Shown here one piece after another: positions 42,848 through 56,096 of a DNA stretch of 64,000 nt. Position 1 is the stretch's first letter; the number at the start of each line of letters is the position of its first letter. Below the pieces are notes generated by a model that did not search any database, was not told the DNA's origin, and worked only from the letters and a program-made list of their open reading frames with translations. Source of the DNA: Cymbomonas tetramitiformis (taxonomy: Eukaryota; Chlorophyta; Pyramimonadophyceae; Pyramimonadales; Pyramimonadaceae); NCBI GenBank assembly GCA_001247695.2, contig LGRX02030296.1, positions 1-64,000 on the forward strand. The letters are read 5' to 3'. A program made the translations under genes and the position numbers.

Positions 42848-45800
42848 TAATGGTATTCTAATTTAGCTCGTCAAGGCACGAACGAGAACTCAATTGTGTG
42901 CAGCGCATAGATATCATTAATTTGTGTTGACAGGTTGCGGAGCACATAAGGCGACGCACTCGCATAAATTGAATATTGATATATCCGCTGCAATAGCGAA
43001 GATAGCGTGCGAGAAAATTTTCGCGTTCACAGAAGCGCACTCGCAGAAACAGCTGATCGCACATACTACACGATAAGGTGTGCATATGGCATACATCCGC
43101 GCAGCAATGAGACGTACTCGCATAAATGGTTCGCAAATGTATACATGTTCGCAGATGCGACGTGGAAGCATAATCATCAGCGGAATCGTTTCCGCGCGGA
43201 AAGTCATCAGCGCAGCATTACAATTTTCGTGATTGCACCAAATCGCTTTTTGTACGGCTTCATACATGTTGATGCGCGATACACTAATTTGCAGTTGGCA
43301 GCATGCGCGATGGTCGCATATTTTTGCAGAAGTGGATCGCAGCTTACAGCATGCATGCCAATTACATGCGCGCGCTTGTATGAATCACGCTCGAAAATTG
43401 TTCAGAATGATATATGGCATAGTGGTCATCGACGGAATTTTGATCCGTATACATGTCAGCGCTCGTATAATGCGCTGATGAATGGCGACGACAATACATG
43501 CTTTTCATCAGCAGCGCGCCCTTTTGCATAAGTTATTTGCAGCGTGCTATGAAAGATTTCAATTTGCGATGATGATGATGTCGAGATGTTGCTAAGATCA
43601 ACTGCACAAATATTCTTAATCATCAGCATTCATGCTCATCAGAAATATAATAATGTGTGCACAATATGTGTGTGTGGATCAACACACACACACACACACA
43701 TGCACACATACACACACATCACTTGCAGCAATCACCAACATGCAGTACATGCATTATTATGCCATGTATACATTTTATGCTGAGTGATTGCAACATTGTG
43801 AATTGTGCATGCATTAATAATACAGCTTGATCACGATACCAGCTGTAGTGTATATATATCAGTTTGATCACGTTAGCAACTGGTATACTAGCATCATGCT
43901 GTGATACATGAACATTGCATAAGCACATTGCAGTGCATGCTAAACTATATTAGAACCCATACAGTATAAGGTGCCTGTTCAGTAATCTTAACACAGTAAT
44001 TAGCTCAATGTGACCCGGTGGAGTCGAGATACTCCTCGGATAACATATTGTTCTACTGTGGATTACTGAAAGGATACTCACCGGAGCTGTATGTGAAATA
44101 TACCTAGCAACTCATTTTGTAATGAGATCATCATGGAATTACAATAATCCCTAAACTTGATATATCATGTTAGATGTATTCAGTGCATGGTATGCTGACT
44201 ATCTTGCATGATGAATTGTCTAGGATATTGTAATATCCAGAACATATCCTACTGTAAAGTGTGTAAAAGTTATCTTACACACACACACACACACACTGAT
44301 AAAAGTGCTAATCAGTAAGCACTGCATACACACACACTGCATTGTATGTATTAACATTCACTGATTCAAAGTGAATTGAATAACTTAAATATCTACTATG
44401 TGTATGATAATGTACATACCATTTTCCAAACACATGTGCGTGGAAAATGTCAGTGATTGCGATAGATAAGGGAGCAGGATAAGACAACATGCTGTAGGGC
44501 TGGATAGAGTTATCTCCAGACCCGAAGGCAAGATACTGCACCCATGAAACAGCTGGTAATTGTTGGGTGCAGTCCACTCGTCATTCCACATATCATCGCT
44601 GGAGCAATAACAACAACTACGTTGCATATTGACAGTTGATTCAGATCTGATCAGTTCAAATGCATGCAACTCTCAGATCAGTATCTACATGACATCTGAT
44701 AATAGTTGTTAAGGACAACACAGTCACACATACAAATGTGTTGTGTTAAATTGCTGCGATTGTATCAAGCAATGTCCAGATATGTTCTAAATAAGAAATA
44801 TCATTTTGATAAATCTTAGAGCACAGACCTATGCTCAGAACAGATCATAGATTGACAAATATCACTAAAGTGGATGTTCCTAACTGGATGTTCCCACTTA
44901 AGTTGATAACTTATATATCACCAGAATGTACATTTGCTGCCATGGGTTTAAATCAGTAAAACCCAGAAATGCTATCAACCATAGATGTTGATATACAGCA
45001 CAATTCACTTATTTGCCATGAAATTTATCATGTGCAAAAGTGAAGTTTATTGCAGTGATTCTGTACTTTACATTCCACATATACACTGAGATATGTCACC
45101 GAGGCAATATATCAAATAGCCAAAAAAGCTGTAAAATGGGTAAAACACTTCCACGCATGATTTCAAAATTGAAATTTCGACCCCATTTTATTTTGAATTA
45201 TGATTCTATACCTATTAAGGTATCAGAAAAACATAATGACCATGGTCATATCTCGTGTAACACCCTAGATATTAGGTGTGTAATATATAGGGGTATACAT
45301 GTTGGCTGTAACAAAATACGTAAAAATCCTCCACGCATGATTTCAAAATGAAAAATGTTTGTGGATTTTTTTTGCTGATCTGATTATTCAGCTATCAACA
45401 AATATTCCCTGATTTATACAGCACTTGTAACACCCTGTAACACCCCTAAAATTAAATGTGTGTGTCAGGGGTGTAACGTACCCTCTGAAAACCACCTTAC
45501 ATTCATTTAGGTATTAAATGCAGTTTTGCTTAAAAACCTTTGCAAAAAAATTATACTGCTTATTTTTTACCTATTTTAGGGTTACTGATACCATGTAACA
45601 CCCTAATCATATTATTGGGTGTATGGGCCACTGTAACATTACATGCCCTAAAATGCTACTATAATTTCGATAAACTTCGTATTTAGCATTAACATATCAT
45701 GCTGTTTTCGACACAGACATGATTATATATCGGGCAACAACCCAAGAACTGTGACAGATGCTTCCTATATGGAATGCATGCTATTTATGAGGTATTGGCA

Positions 45801-45996
45801 ATTGACAACTGCCACTATATCGCACACTTCCTTGAGGGGGGAAGAAGGTGGATATATATATATACTTACCTCATTATTATGTACGAATATACTATATGTA
45901 TGTAAACATACCGATATACCACATATAACATATAAATCACACACACTCAGTTAGGCAATTAGCTGAAGGTATTTTTGTGCTGTGTTTTGTTTTTAG
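42848..45996 (+). other. Long leader of the intact chromovirus
   Basis: Begins TAATGGTATTC, a weak primer-binding-site candidate conserved in the minus-strand element. Contains AC microsatellites at about 43681-43703 and 44277-44297 and several TAACACCCTAA-type motifs near 45260-45620. A pyrimidine-rich TTTTTAG directly before the gag ATG looks like a splice acceptor, so the leader may be spliced. No supported gene. Confidence 0.6.
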
Positions 45997-47397
45997 ATGG
46001 TTACTATCGAAGAGGAAGAGCATGAGATTCCTGATATCAACCCAGATCATTCGACTTGGTTTTTCGACATCCTCGGTTCATACGATGCATACAGTCGGTT
46101 TAAAATCCCGAAGTGGATCGCTGGTTATGCCGATACACTAACCAGATATGACCACATAGGCTATTATGACAATGTCAGTCGCATGAAACCAGATATGAGC
46201 CGGTACAAGGATCCTGCCAATGAGCCTCAGGCACCAGAAGCAGAGTATACAGCAGACAGTCCTCCGATGGTCTTTGTAGATCCAGATGCAGATTCAGTAC
46301 CAGCACCAGCTCCACCAGCTCCACCCAGTTTGGTCCCCAAGGTGAAAATGACACCACCTAGGGAATTCAAAACAGGACAGGACGCAGAGGTCTGGTTGGA
46401 TACAGTGGACAGATATTTCCAGTTCACTTATCCAGGTGTCAATGATAAGGATTTGATCACAGTGTTTCTTACTCTCATACAGAATAACGATAGACACTAT
46501 TTTCAGGTCTTGGCAAAACAGCCATATACCACCTATGAGATGGTCAGACAGACATTCCTCAGACAATTTGGTAATCCTCATAAGAGATCAGTAGCCAAGA
46601 AACACCTTATGGCACTGACTCAAGGAACCCAAACCTTTGCAGATTATTTGCGCACATTTACATCACTGGCTTCTCTAGCAGCAGTTGATTTAAATGATGT
46701 GCTAATAAAGGACAGATTCGTCACCAGTATGGATTCTGATCTTCGCAGACAGTTCCAACTCAGATACCTGACAGAAGAGCAGAGGAACAATCTGTCGTGG
46801 CAAGAAATCACACAGGTATTGCTTGATTTGAACTACGTCATTCACTCAAAGCAATCAGAAACCCTTCATTATCGGGGTCAGAAGGAGCAGTCATCTGGAG
46901 GTCCAGCCAAGAAGGATAAGGACAGAGGACGTGGCCACAAGCCATATGACAGATCCAACAGAAATCGGAATTGGAATCAGAGTGGCAGCCAGAACTCCAA
47001 TCAGAATCGGAACAAGGGAAAATGTGGTAAAGGCAAGGGCAAAGGAAAAGGAAAAGGAAAATCACAGAATGATAAGACTTGCAATCGTTGTGGTCGTCCT
47101 GGTCACATCGAGAAGGATTGTTATGCCACCAAGACCGATGATGGAAAAGATATCAAGGGAAAGCCACCAGCTCAGAATCCTTACCCGAATCGGAGACAGC
47201 AGCAGCAGAATCAGGGTGCTAAGGATGGGTCTGGCAAACTCGTCAATTCGATCAACACCTTGGTCAAGGAACTGAAGAGTCAGCACAGCATCAATGCAGC
47301 AGTTGCAACTCCAGATCCAGTTCCATCAGCTCCAGCTCCTCAGGGAAACTCTCAGGGTACTGCACAGGTACCGGTGTTGAGAGCACCCCGAGGGTAG
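45997..47397 (+). CDS. gag: Gag of the intact chromovirus (466 aa)
   Basis: Particle-forming protein. Start MVTIEEEEHE is supported by conservation of the following HSTWFFDILGSYDAYSRF in the minus-strand copy. The retrotransposon Gag core spans about residues 125-270, then a basic segment with repeated GKGKGK, then the zinc knuckle CNRCGRPGHIEKDC at residues 362-375, and a Pro/Ala/Gln-rich tail. The stop at 47397 overlaps the upstream extension of the pol frame. Confidence 0.93.
   Translation: MVTIEEEEHEIPDINPDHSTWFFDILGSYDAYSRFKIPKWIAGYADTLTRYDHIGYYDNVSRMKPDMSRYKDPANEPQAPEAEYTADSPPMVFVDPDADSVPAPAPPAPPSLVPKVKMTPPREFKTGQDAEVWLDTVDRYFQFTYPGVNDKDLITVFLTLIQNNDRHYFQVLAKQPYTTYEMVRQTFLRQFGNPHKRSVAKKHLMALTQGTQTFADYLRTFTSLASLAAVDLNDVLIKDRFVTSMDSDLRRQFQLRYLTEEQRNNLSWQEITQVLLDLNYVIHSKQSETLHYRGQKEQSSGGPAKKDKDRGRGHKPYDRSNRNRNWNQSGSQNSNQNRNKGKCGKGKGKGKGKGKSQNDKTCNRCGRPGHIEKDCYATKTDDGKDIKGKPPAQNPYPNRRQQQQNQGAKDGSGKLVNSINTLVKELKSQHSINAAVATPDPVPSAPAPQGNSQGTAQVPVLRAPRG
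47343..47385 (+). promoter_or_regulatory. Putative -1 ribosomal frameshift signal between gag and pol
   Basis: In the gag frame the codons are CAG GGA AAC, giving the slippery heptamer G GGA AAC (47343-47349). After a six-base spacer, GGTAC (47356-47360) can pair with GTACC around a 7-base loop, and flanking CTCTCA can pair with TGAGAG. A -1 shift enters a frame open through into pol. Heptamer and hairpin are conserved in the minus-strand element. Confidence 0.6.
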
Positions 47398-47486
47398 ATC
47401 AGCCTGAAGATGCCACTGAAGCAAGTGGCCGGATTGAGAGTATCTCAGAAGAAGTCCTTTCCAGTCTGACATTACAGTTTCAGCAG

Positions 47487-50400
47487 ATGGATAATCCCTC
47501 AGAGCACATCGCACAGATGCAGTCTCAAACAGCACAGCTGAAATCACAGAAGAAGCTGTTGTTGTACAAAGGGAAAGTATATGGACAGAGTACTCACATT
47601 TTGGTAGATCCAGGAGCCACATCGTCTTTCATCGACAGACAGTTCGCTGCTCAGCTTGGTATAGCTCCCACAGATTCTTCATCATTTTCAGTGGGATTGG
47701 CTGGAGGAAGCCAACTACCATGCACATCCTATCTTCCCAAGGCTACATTTTCGCTGGGCAAGTATAAGGATACAGAAGATTTCTACATCATTGACATGAA
47801 ACCATTCACTGTCATTCTGGGTCAAGATTGGTTGGAGAGGAGGAATCCACACATTGACTTTCAGACCAAAAATCTGACGATCACTAGGAAGCATTCTTCA
47901 GGCTCCAGTATTCGCACAGTATTGTCCAGAGTTGAGCAGACTCCAGACTCAGATGACCTTCCTGAAATGGAATTGGTCAGCGCCACCACCATGAGAAAGC
48001 ATCTTCGTCGCATTCGATCCAGTGGTTCGGCTGAAGAAGCCGTAGCTTATCTCTTCTTTCTCTCAGAGGTCGACGGTGAACTGGTCTTTGCAGCATCAGA
48101 CTCAGACACCACTATGGAAGACCCCGAGGTCACAGCAGCACGTGATCAAGTGAGAGAAGACTTTTCAGACATATTCCAGGAGGATCTTCCAGCTGGTCAT
48201 AGGCCAGAACGGTTTGAAGGTGGTTATCATCGAATCAACATTGAACCTGGACATAAGCCACCATCGCAGCCAGTACGTACCATCCCAGTACCCATGATGG
48301 AGGAGCTCAAACGGCAAATCAATAAATATGTCGAGTTGGGTATCCTTCGTCCATCATCATCGCCATATGGGTGCCCAATCATCTTCGCTCCTAAGCCAGG
48401 GGGAAAGTGGAGGATGTGTTGCGATTATCGTGCCCTTAACAATATCACCATAAAGGACACATATCCGTTGCCACCCCATGATACCCTTCTTGAACAGCTT
48501 AAGGGAGCACGCTGGTTCAGTAGATTTGATTTCAACCAGTTTTCCCACCAAATTCCCATTCACCCAGACGACATTCATAAAACTGCTATTCGCACCAGAT
48601 ACGGTTCCTATGAGTGGACAGTCATGCCTTTCGGATTGACCAATGCTCCTGCAACAGCTCTACGTGTAGGAAATCGGGCATTCTTCGACTTCATCGATCG
48701 GTTCCTTGTCATTTTCATGGACGATACCATCGTATACAGTCCGGATTTTGACAGCCACGTGAGTCATGTCCGACAGTTTCTCCAACGTTGCAGAGATCAC
48801 CAGTTCTTCATCAGGCCTTCCAAGGTGGAGTTGTTCGTCAGATCTATAGACTTTATCGGACATCACATCTCTGAAGCAGGCCTATCCATCATCGAAGACA
48901 GAATCCGAGCAGTCATGGCAATTCAGCCTCCAGTGTCGTATGGTCCTACCGTTGGAAAGCAGCCTCTACGCCGCATGGCTAAAGATGGCAAGTCATCCCT
49001 TCGGTCATTCTTGGGCATGGTCGGTCAATTCAGGAGATTCATACCAAAGTTCTCCAAAGTTGCCGAGCCGCTCAATCGTCTCCTTAAAGATAATGCAGAG
49101 TTTGTCTGGGAATCTGAGCAGCAGCAGGCATTTGATAACCTCAAAAGTGCCATCTGTAACGCTCCAGTATTGCAGCTCCCAGATCAGAAACTGCCATCTA
49201 TTATGGAGGTCGATGGATCAGGCACACACGTTGGTCAAGTAATACTCCAGGATCAAGGAAAAGGTACGAAGCCATGTGGTTATCACAGCGTCACTCTATC
49301 CGATACACAGAGACGTTGGCCTATTCCTGAGATCGAGCTATTTGCCATTGTGGAGGGCTTCCGATTCTTTCGTCACATCTTGTTGGGAGCTCCTGAGACC
49401 ATAGTACGCTCAGATCATCAGCCATTGGTTTATTTCCAGACCAAATCCACACTGAGCCCCAAACAGGCACGGTGGTTGGATGAGCTCTCCGAGTACAACT
49501 TCCGTATAGAGCATATTGCTGGCGATAAGAATAAGGTTGCAGATGCACTCACTCGTATCTCTGCACTTTTTGAACTCACTGATTGTCTTCAGCACATGGA
49601 CATCAGCGAGGTCATGCCATCTGCAGATCCTACATTCATTGCTCTTATATCTTCTTCATCAGCTCATCAGCTACACGACATCATTATATCCGAGTATGAT
49701 CGTGACACATTTGCACAGACTATTTTGGCTAAGCTGACATCATCGACTTCGTCACAGTCAGTCAGCAGCTACAGCTTCGAGCTCATTCAGGGGTTGATCT
49801 ATCGTAAGACCATATATGGCAGACAGCTGTACATTCCACCAACAGCTAAAGTCCCCACAGATGACGGTGAGATCACACAACTTCGCCACATTCTTCTTCA
49901 TGAGTGCCACTCAGCCACTATTTCTGGTCATGTAGGCAAAAATCGCATGCTTCATCTTCTGCGTAGCCGGTATTATTGGCCAGGAATGACAACGGCAGCC
50001 ATCAAGTACATTCGGGAGTGCCCCGTTTGTCAGCGCCAGAAAACGAGGCGACACAAGCCTTATGGTCAGGCACATATACGATATTCCGTGCCTAAGACAA
50101 AATGGCTAGATGTATCTCTTGATTGGATCACTGACCTGCCTATCACCACTAATAATGGGCACGACAGTATATTTGTGGTAATGTGCCAATTCTCTCATCG
50201 CTGTCATCTCATCCCCTTCAGCATGACCTGGACAGCTCAGCATACTGCTTCTATCTATATGCAGCATATCTTCAAGCTCCATGGTCTTCCGAGGAACATC
50301 ATCTCAGATCGAGACCCCAGATTCACCTCTACATTCTGGCAGACACTGTGGAAATCTACTGGTACGAGATTGTCCATGACGTCATCACACCATCCACAGT

Positions 50401-51265
50401 CGAATGCTGCCAATGAGAGGAGCCATGCCTTCATTGAGGACATCCTCAGGTACTTTTCAAATTGTTGATTCATGATTTGATTTCACCATCCTCTGGTTTA
50501 TAAACTGATTAGATGGTATTTTTTTTCATCCTCAGGTGTTGTTGCAATGATACTTCAGCCAATTCGTGGGAGGACAAGTTGCCTCTGGTGGAGTTTGCAA
50601 TTAACAATACCGTTTCTGCATCAACTGGTTATTCACCATTTTATCTCGACTCGATGGCGCAACCACTTTCGCCTCATGACCTGGTTATCACTATTCCGCC
50701 AGAAGCTCCTGTTCCAATACAAAGAGCTATTCGAGATCATTTTGACCAGTACTCGGCTGTTCATGCCAACGCGGTAGACAACATTTTCCGAGCAGCAGAA
50801 ATTAGCCAAGCCAGATTCAATAAGACTCACATGCCTAAGCAGTTTGCAGTTGGGCAGAAAGTTCTTTTACGGACTGAGTTTACTCAATGGACTGGTTTAA
50901 CAGAGGCAGGCAGACACTTTAAGCAGCCATATATTGGGCCATTCACCATCTCCAAAGTGCTTAGCCATGGACGTGCATACGAGTTAGATTTCGGAAATCT
51001 TGATATTCGTATTCATCCGGTACAGCCTGTTTCCAGATTAGAGCTGTACAACGACTCGATCCAAGCACCTTTGCCTCTGCCACAGATGATCACCGAAGAA
51101 GGGCAACCACTATTTGAGATATCACATATACTCTCGGATAAGTTCACTAGAGGTGTCAAATACTATTTAGTGCGATATGCAGGCTACGGCCCTGAGCATG
51201 ACACCTGGGTCAAAGCCACAGAGCTGACCAATGCAGCAGACATTATAGCTGCCTATGAAGGCTAG
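47487..51265 (+). CDS. pol: Pol of the intact chromovirus: protease, RT, RNase H, integrase, chromodomain
   Basis: First ATG at 47487, but the frame is open upstream into gag, so a Gag-Pol fusion is likely. Protease: VDPGATSSF at residue 41. RT: YRALNNITIKDTYPLP and active site FMDD at residues 410-413. RNase H: MEVDGSG and SDHQP. Integrase: zinc domain with HECHSATISGH and CPVC; catalytic D in SLDWIT, D in ISDRDPR and E in AANERSHAF. An 86-bp intron (50450-50535) interrupts the core; splicing joins IEDILR to WEDKLPLVEFAINN, as the family requires. The C-terminal chromodomain (KYYLVRYAGYGPEHDTWVK, about 51150-51210) would tether integration to marked histones. Apart from the intron no break was found. 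Confidence 0.93.
50450..50535 (+). other. Spliceosomal intron in pol, 86 bp
   Basis: Donor CAG|GTACTT, acceptor TTTTTTTTCATCCTCAG|GTG. Reading through gives a stop 18 bases in; removal restores the integrase core. The 11 bases CATCCTCAGGT are identical at both ends (50441-50451 and 50527-50537). Confidence 0.8.
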
Positions 51266-52254
51266 ACATTATATTAAGCCTCATGCCCTTACTTCTTATA
51301 ATATATACTAATACATGTCGATCATCTATATAACCTTGCTCTTAATGTTTTATCATTATGTTGCATAGAAGCGGGAAAATGATCCTTCCTTGCTAAAGGT
51401 GTAGTGAGCCTTGTTCAAAATCATACCCTTGCACAGATACGCATACATGCGAGATATCATATCTGTGGATAAATAAAAACTGCTATATGCTACCTTTGCC
51501 AAAGCCGTGGTTTGTCATCGGATTCTTGGCCAGTCATCCGCGCTACCGGAGATATCGACTGAGGTAGACGGAGTTGTGATCCTAAGTTGTGCTTGACAAA
51601 CATAACTAAAGAAATTTCACATTAGTACGTGGCGAATCCATTCTCACTCATCGCGAAAGATGTTCGTCAAAGCGTGCGTACTGGACCATATAAGGAGTTT
51701 GGCAGACGGGTGAGGATTTAAAGTGGACTTATAAAGACCCTCCGATATCTCGTAAGCAGGGCCTTCTCCGTTTGCATTAAAAACAAGCCCCAAAATCGGG
51801 CTCCCCATCGCTACCTGTGAACCTCCATAGTAGCTTCAGGAGGGGAGGAAGGGTTGGGTGCACTATATAAGGCCGAGTATCGTTCGTTAAAACGTCGATC
51901 ATCGTTCGCAAAGGCGTCGACGGCTAGCGCAAATAATCCGTAACGTAGACTTCGGATGCTTTGAATCGTCACTCTGACGCACGATACGTGTGGATCAATC
52001 AGTAATCCAGCGTCAATCTGCATCACGAAACGCAATTCATTGAACCTTCAAAGGTGGGCTACATCCTGAGAACTGTAAGGTGAGGGACTAAAGTGGACTC
52101 AGTTCCCCCCAATAACCTAAAACACACCATGAGGGACGCCTCAAATCGGTGTAAGAAGACTGGTACCAGCAAGAAGCGACAACAACAAAGACATCATAGA
52201 CATATACAAAGGTATGCCCGTTGTGAGGTCACAACTCTTTTAAGAGGGGAGATC
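51266..52254 (+). other. 3' untranslated region and polypurine tract of the intact chromovirus
   Basis: No gene. The polypurine tract AAGAGGGGAGATC ends at 52254, directly before the 3' LTR. Confidence 0.8.
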
Positions 52255-52867
52255 TGTCAGGGTCATGACCGATGACATATGTGTCATACGTGTCATACCT
52301 GTCAGACATGTCATACCATGTCATGTCATGTCGTGTCATATATTATTATGACAGTCGTCAGTACGGTCGACCATGACTGTACATGTCGAGTCGCGTCATA
52401 TATTATTATGACAGTCGTCAGTACGGTCGACGATGACTGTACATGTCGCCAGATGATAATGTCACATCATCTGTCATTATTCAAGGAAAGACTTGAATGA
52501 CCCTGTCATCGAGAGTTCGTACGTCGAACTCGAAGATGGCAAAGCAAAGATACATCTTGAATACAAACAAGAACCATCTTGCTTTAAGCATGTGCGGAAC
52601 ACGCATGCACAGTATGAACGAACTAGTCGTTATTACAATACTGGTCGTTCAACCTACGTCTCGGGTTCACAACCCAATGGCGGTACCATCTAAGATGATG
52701 GGAGACGTATGGTACAAAGTGAGGAAGCGTTGTGCTTCAGCAGTTATTCATTCAGAGACTGCAACTCACAACCCGCTTGACTGTTACACTTGTGTGTGCC
52801 GTTCAACAGCACAGTGTTTATTTGATATACTGTATAATATTTGTGGGCTCGCATATCAGCCCTAACA
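52255..52867 (+). repeat. 3' LTR of the intact chromovirus
   Basis: 613 bp with the same ends as the 5' LTR but without the MITE, thus showing the MITE's empty site. Confidence 0.93.
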
Positions 52868-52872
52868 CTATT

Positions 52873-53018
52873 TGGTCGAATCTGGTCTGGGTATTATCAT
52901 AACCAGTGAGCCACTTGGGTATCTTGAACCGACTGTAGGCATCGTAGGAACCTAAGATGTCAAAGAACCATGTTGACGGATCTGCATTGATAGCCGGAAT
53001 GTCTGATTCTTCTGCCAT
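52873..53018 (-). pseudogene. gag: Gag of the minus-strand chromovirus, N-terminal part
   Basis: Starts at the ATG at 53018 (MAEESDIPAINADP) and runs to the target site of the inserted chromovirus. Homologous to the start of the intact Gag (STWFFDILGSYDAYSRFKIP). Continues in frame at 41937. Confidence 0.9.
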
Positions 53019-56000
53019 CTTAAAAACAAAACAGAACACAACACCAAAATACCTCAATTGGCTGAGTGTGTGTGTGTGTATGTATATATATATAGTATAT
53101 ATATCTATATTCTGTACATGTAGTATATCTGTACATTATAATGAGGTTATGTATGTATATATATATCCACCTTCTTCCCCCCTCAAGGAAGTGTGAATAC
53201 ACATAGGCAGTCGTGTCAGTTGCCTTTATACCTCATGATTAGCATGCAGTCCTTATAGGAAGCAGCGTATACAGTTTTAGGGTTGCAGCCCTACAGTCCT
53301 TGGGTTGTCGCCCTACCGTTTTTGGGTTGTTGCCCCACAGTTCTTGGGTTGCCCGAAATATTGTTATGACTGTGTTGATTTCAGCATGACATATATGCCA
53401 AACACAAAGTGTTTCCTATTATATAGGTGGCATTTCAGAGTATGTAGCGTTACAGTGACCCTTATCTCTCACAGTGATATTAGGGTGTTACTTGCCATCA
53501 GTAACCCTAAAATATGTTAAAATTAAAGCAGTATGAACATTTTCCCAAGAAATTGAAGGAAAACTGCATTTAATTTTTCACTGTGTATCACGTGGTTTTT
53601 AGGAGGTATGTTACACCCCTGTAACTGTACACGTAAATATATATAATATTAGGGCGTTACAGGTGCTGTACTATTTTGAGCATATTTTTCAATAGCTAAT
53701 AAAATAGAGTAACGAAAAAAATGATGACCATAACATCATTTTCAAATCTAACGTGTGAGTTTTTCACGCATTTTAGTACAACAACTTTAGTATACCCATA
53801 GGTGTTACACACCTGATATTTAGGGTGTTACACGATATATGACCATGCACATTATGTTTTCCAGATACCTTAATAGGTATAAAATCATAATTCGAAATAA
53901 AATGGGGTCGAAATTTCAGTTTTGAAATTTATCGCACAGCATTTTTACCCATTTTCCACCTTTTTTGGCCAATATATATATATATCTCAGCATATATATC
54001 TTGGTGTGTGTGGAATGTGCAAGTTACAGAACTCATGCAAACTATCTCACTTTTGCACATGGTATTTTTCATGGCATAATAGTGAAGATATCTGATGGTC
54101 AACATCTGTGGTTGAACATATATATGGGTTTTACTGATTTGAAACCCATGGAAGTTGGTCCACTTCCCAATGATAAATTAGGTGTATCAACTTTAAGCGG
54201 GTCAACCACTTAAGTGATAACTTGTCAGAACCTATGATCTATTTGGGCATATGGCCGTGCACTGAAAGAGTATCAAAATGATATCTTTAGTTTCCAAATA
54301 GATCAGGACATAGCTTGATAATAAATCTAAGCAATCTCACACAACACAATAGTGTGTGTGTGTGTGTGTGTCCACAACAACCTCTATCAGTTCAACATGT
54401 AGTTACTGATCTGAGAATGTACATGCTTATTGTGCTGATCAATTCTGAATCAATTGTCACAATGCAATGTTGTTGTTGTTGTTGCTCCAGCGATGATATG
54501 TGAGACGAATGGACAATGCCCAGCAGTGACCAGCTGCTTATCTGAGCATTGTATAATGCCTTCGGGTCTGGAGATTTTCTCCATCCAGCCCTACAGCATG
54601 TCGGTTGATTCTGTCCCTTATGTATCGCCATCACTTGACATCCAGCTGCTATCGTGATCAAGCTGGATGGTACTATGCATTATGTGTTGATATGATTATT
54701 AATCATTACACTTTCGAGCCAGTGCATTGTCAACTCACATAGTAGTAGTGTCAGTGATTATTTATTACACTTGTGAATCAGTGTAATGTCATATTTAATG
54801 ATACATAAGTTGCAGTAACTTGTGTAAGCAGTGACTTATGTTCATGTACTTTCTGATTGAGTACATGTGAGTGTGTGTGATTGTGCTACTACACACACTT
54901 GTATACAGGTGATTACTGGTATTACACTATACCAAGATGACCTATCATATAGGATGATCTGTATGTATACCAATCACAGAATAAATCTAACATGATGTAT
55001 ATCAGCTTAGTAGTGATTGTAATCCTGCATATTCTCATCCACAGTGATGAGTTGCTTTGGTATATTTCACATATAGTTCCGGTGAGCTATCCTTTCAGTG
55101 ATCCGCAATAGAACGAATATACTCATCCCAAATCCTGCGTCAGAGTATATCGAGCTAATTATTGTGTTAAAGACCACCTTCAGGCACCTTACACTATATG
55201 GGTTCAAATATAATTTGCATGCACAACAAGTATGCTTATGTGCAATGTCTGATGCATTGTGATTTGATGCAATATATCCCAGCTGCTATCGTGATCAAGC
55301 TGGTTTATTCATTACAGCTGCTAACGTGATCAAGCTGTATGCATAATGTATGCACATGTCACAATGATACAGTTGCTCAGTATATAATGTACAAGTAATG
55401 TAATGTACATATGCTGCATGCACTCAGTATATACTCAATGATGGTGTATACTGCAAGTGTGTGTGTATGTATGTGGTGCTGCGAGTATTATAATCTCCGC
55501 ACACTCAATAATTGTACACACTATGATGTTGCTGCAGAGCATCCACTTATCTGTCATGTTGAGTGTGTGTGTGTGTGTGTGTGTGTAAGCTACTCACACA
55601 GCATGTATGCAGTACACACTCATGATTGCAGATTTGTATACGAATCTGACAGTGAATGAATCATAATATCTCGGCAAGCATCAGAGATTCATGCATGCTG
55701 CACAGTATACTGTCATCATGCGTAATCCGTTCATGATAATTCCAGCAGGTATACACATATTCTGTCAAGGATATCATGATGCGCGCTGACGAGTGATTAT
55801 TGCAACTATTGAAAATGACGGTATTTTGATGACATCATGCACACTGATATCGTCATAAAAAACTGCAAAGTAATCGTTGTGTACAGAAGGTGATTTATTG
55901 CGATCATCAAAGTCGCGATGGTGCGCGCTGCTAATAATGAGCACATCTTGTCGCAATATGAACAACATATGATGCAAATGCCATTTTTCGCGCGGATCAT

Positions 56001-56096
56001 ATTCTGATGATGACTTTTTCATCCGCGTCTTAATATGTCGATTTTCGTACAACTGCGAATCGTAACTGCGCGTATATGTGATCGCTGCGCATATGT
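53019..56096 (-). other. Leader of the minus-strand chromovirus, proximal part
   Basis: Homologous to the leader at 42848-45996, with TG microsatellites near 54349-54371 and 55562-55588 and TATATA runs near 53085-53170. No gene supported. Confidence 0.6.

Larger units (their letters stand above)
41938..52867 (+). mobile_element. Apparently intact Ty3 chromovirus, 10.9 kb, TSD CTATT
   Basis: LTRs at 41938-42847 and 52255-52867, TGTCAGGGTCATGACC ... ATATCAGCCCTAACA, flanked by CTATT. The only large LTR differences are a 280-bp MITE and one extra 9-bp unit in the 5' LTR; a few single-base changes otherwise, so the insertion is recent. Contents: 3.15-kb leader, gag, pol with a short intron, chromodomain, 3' untranslated region, polypurine tract. 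It lies inside the gag of the minus-strand element; joining the flanks restores that gag frame. Confidence 0.95.

Noticed and set aside
43007..43531. 174-codon frame in the chromovirus leader
   Set aside because: It is not conserved as a frame in the homologous leader of the minus-strand element, and the composition follows a GCGCA/ATGCAT-rich DNA pattern.
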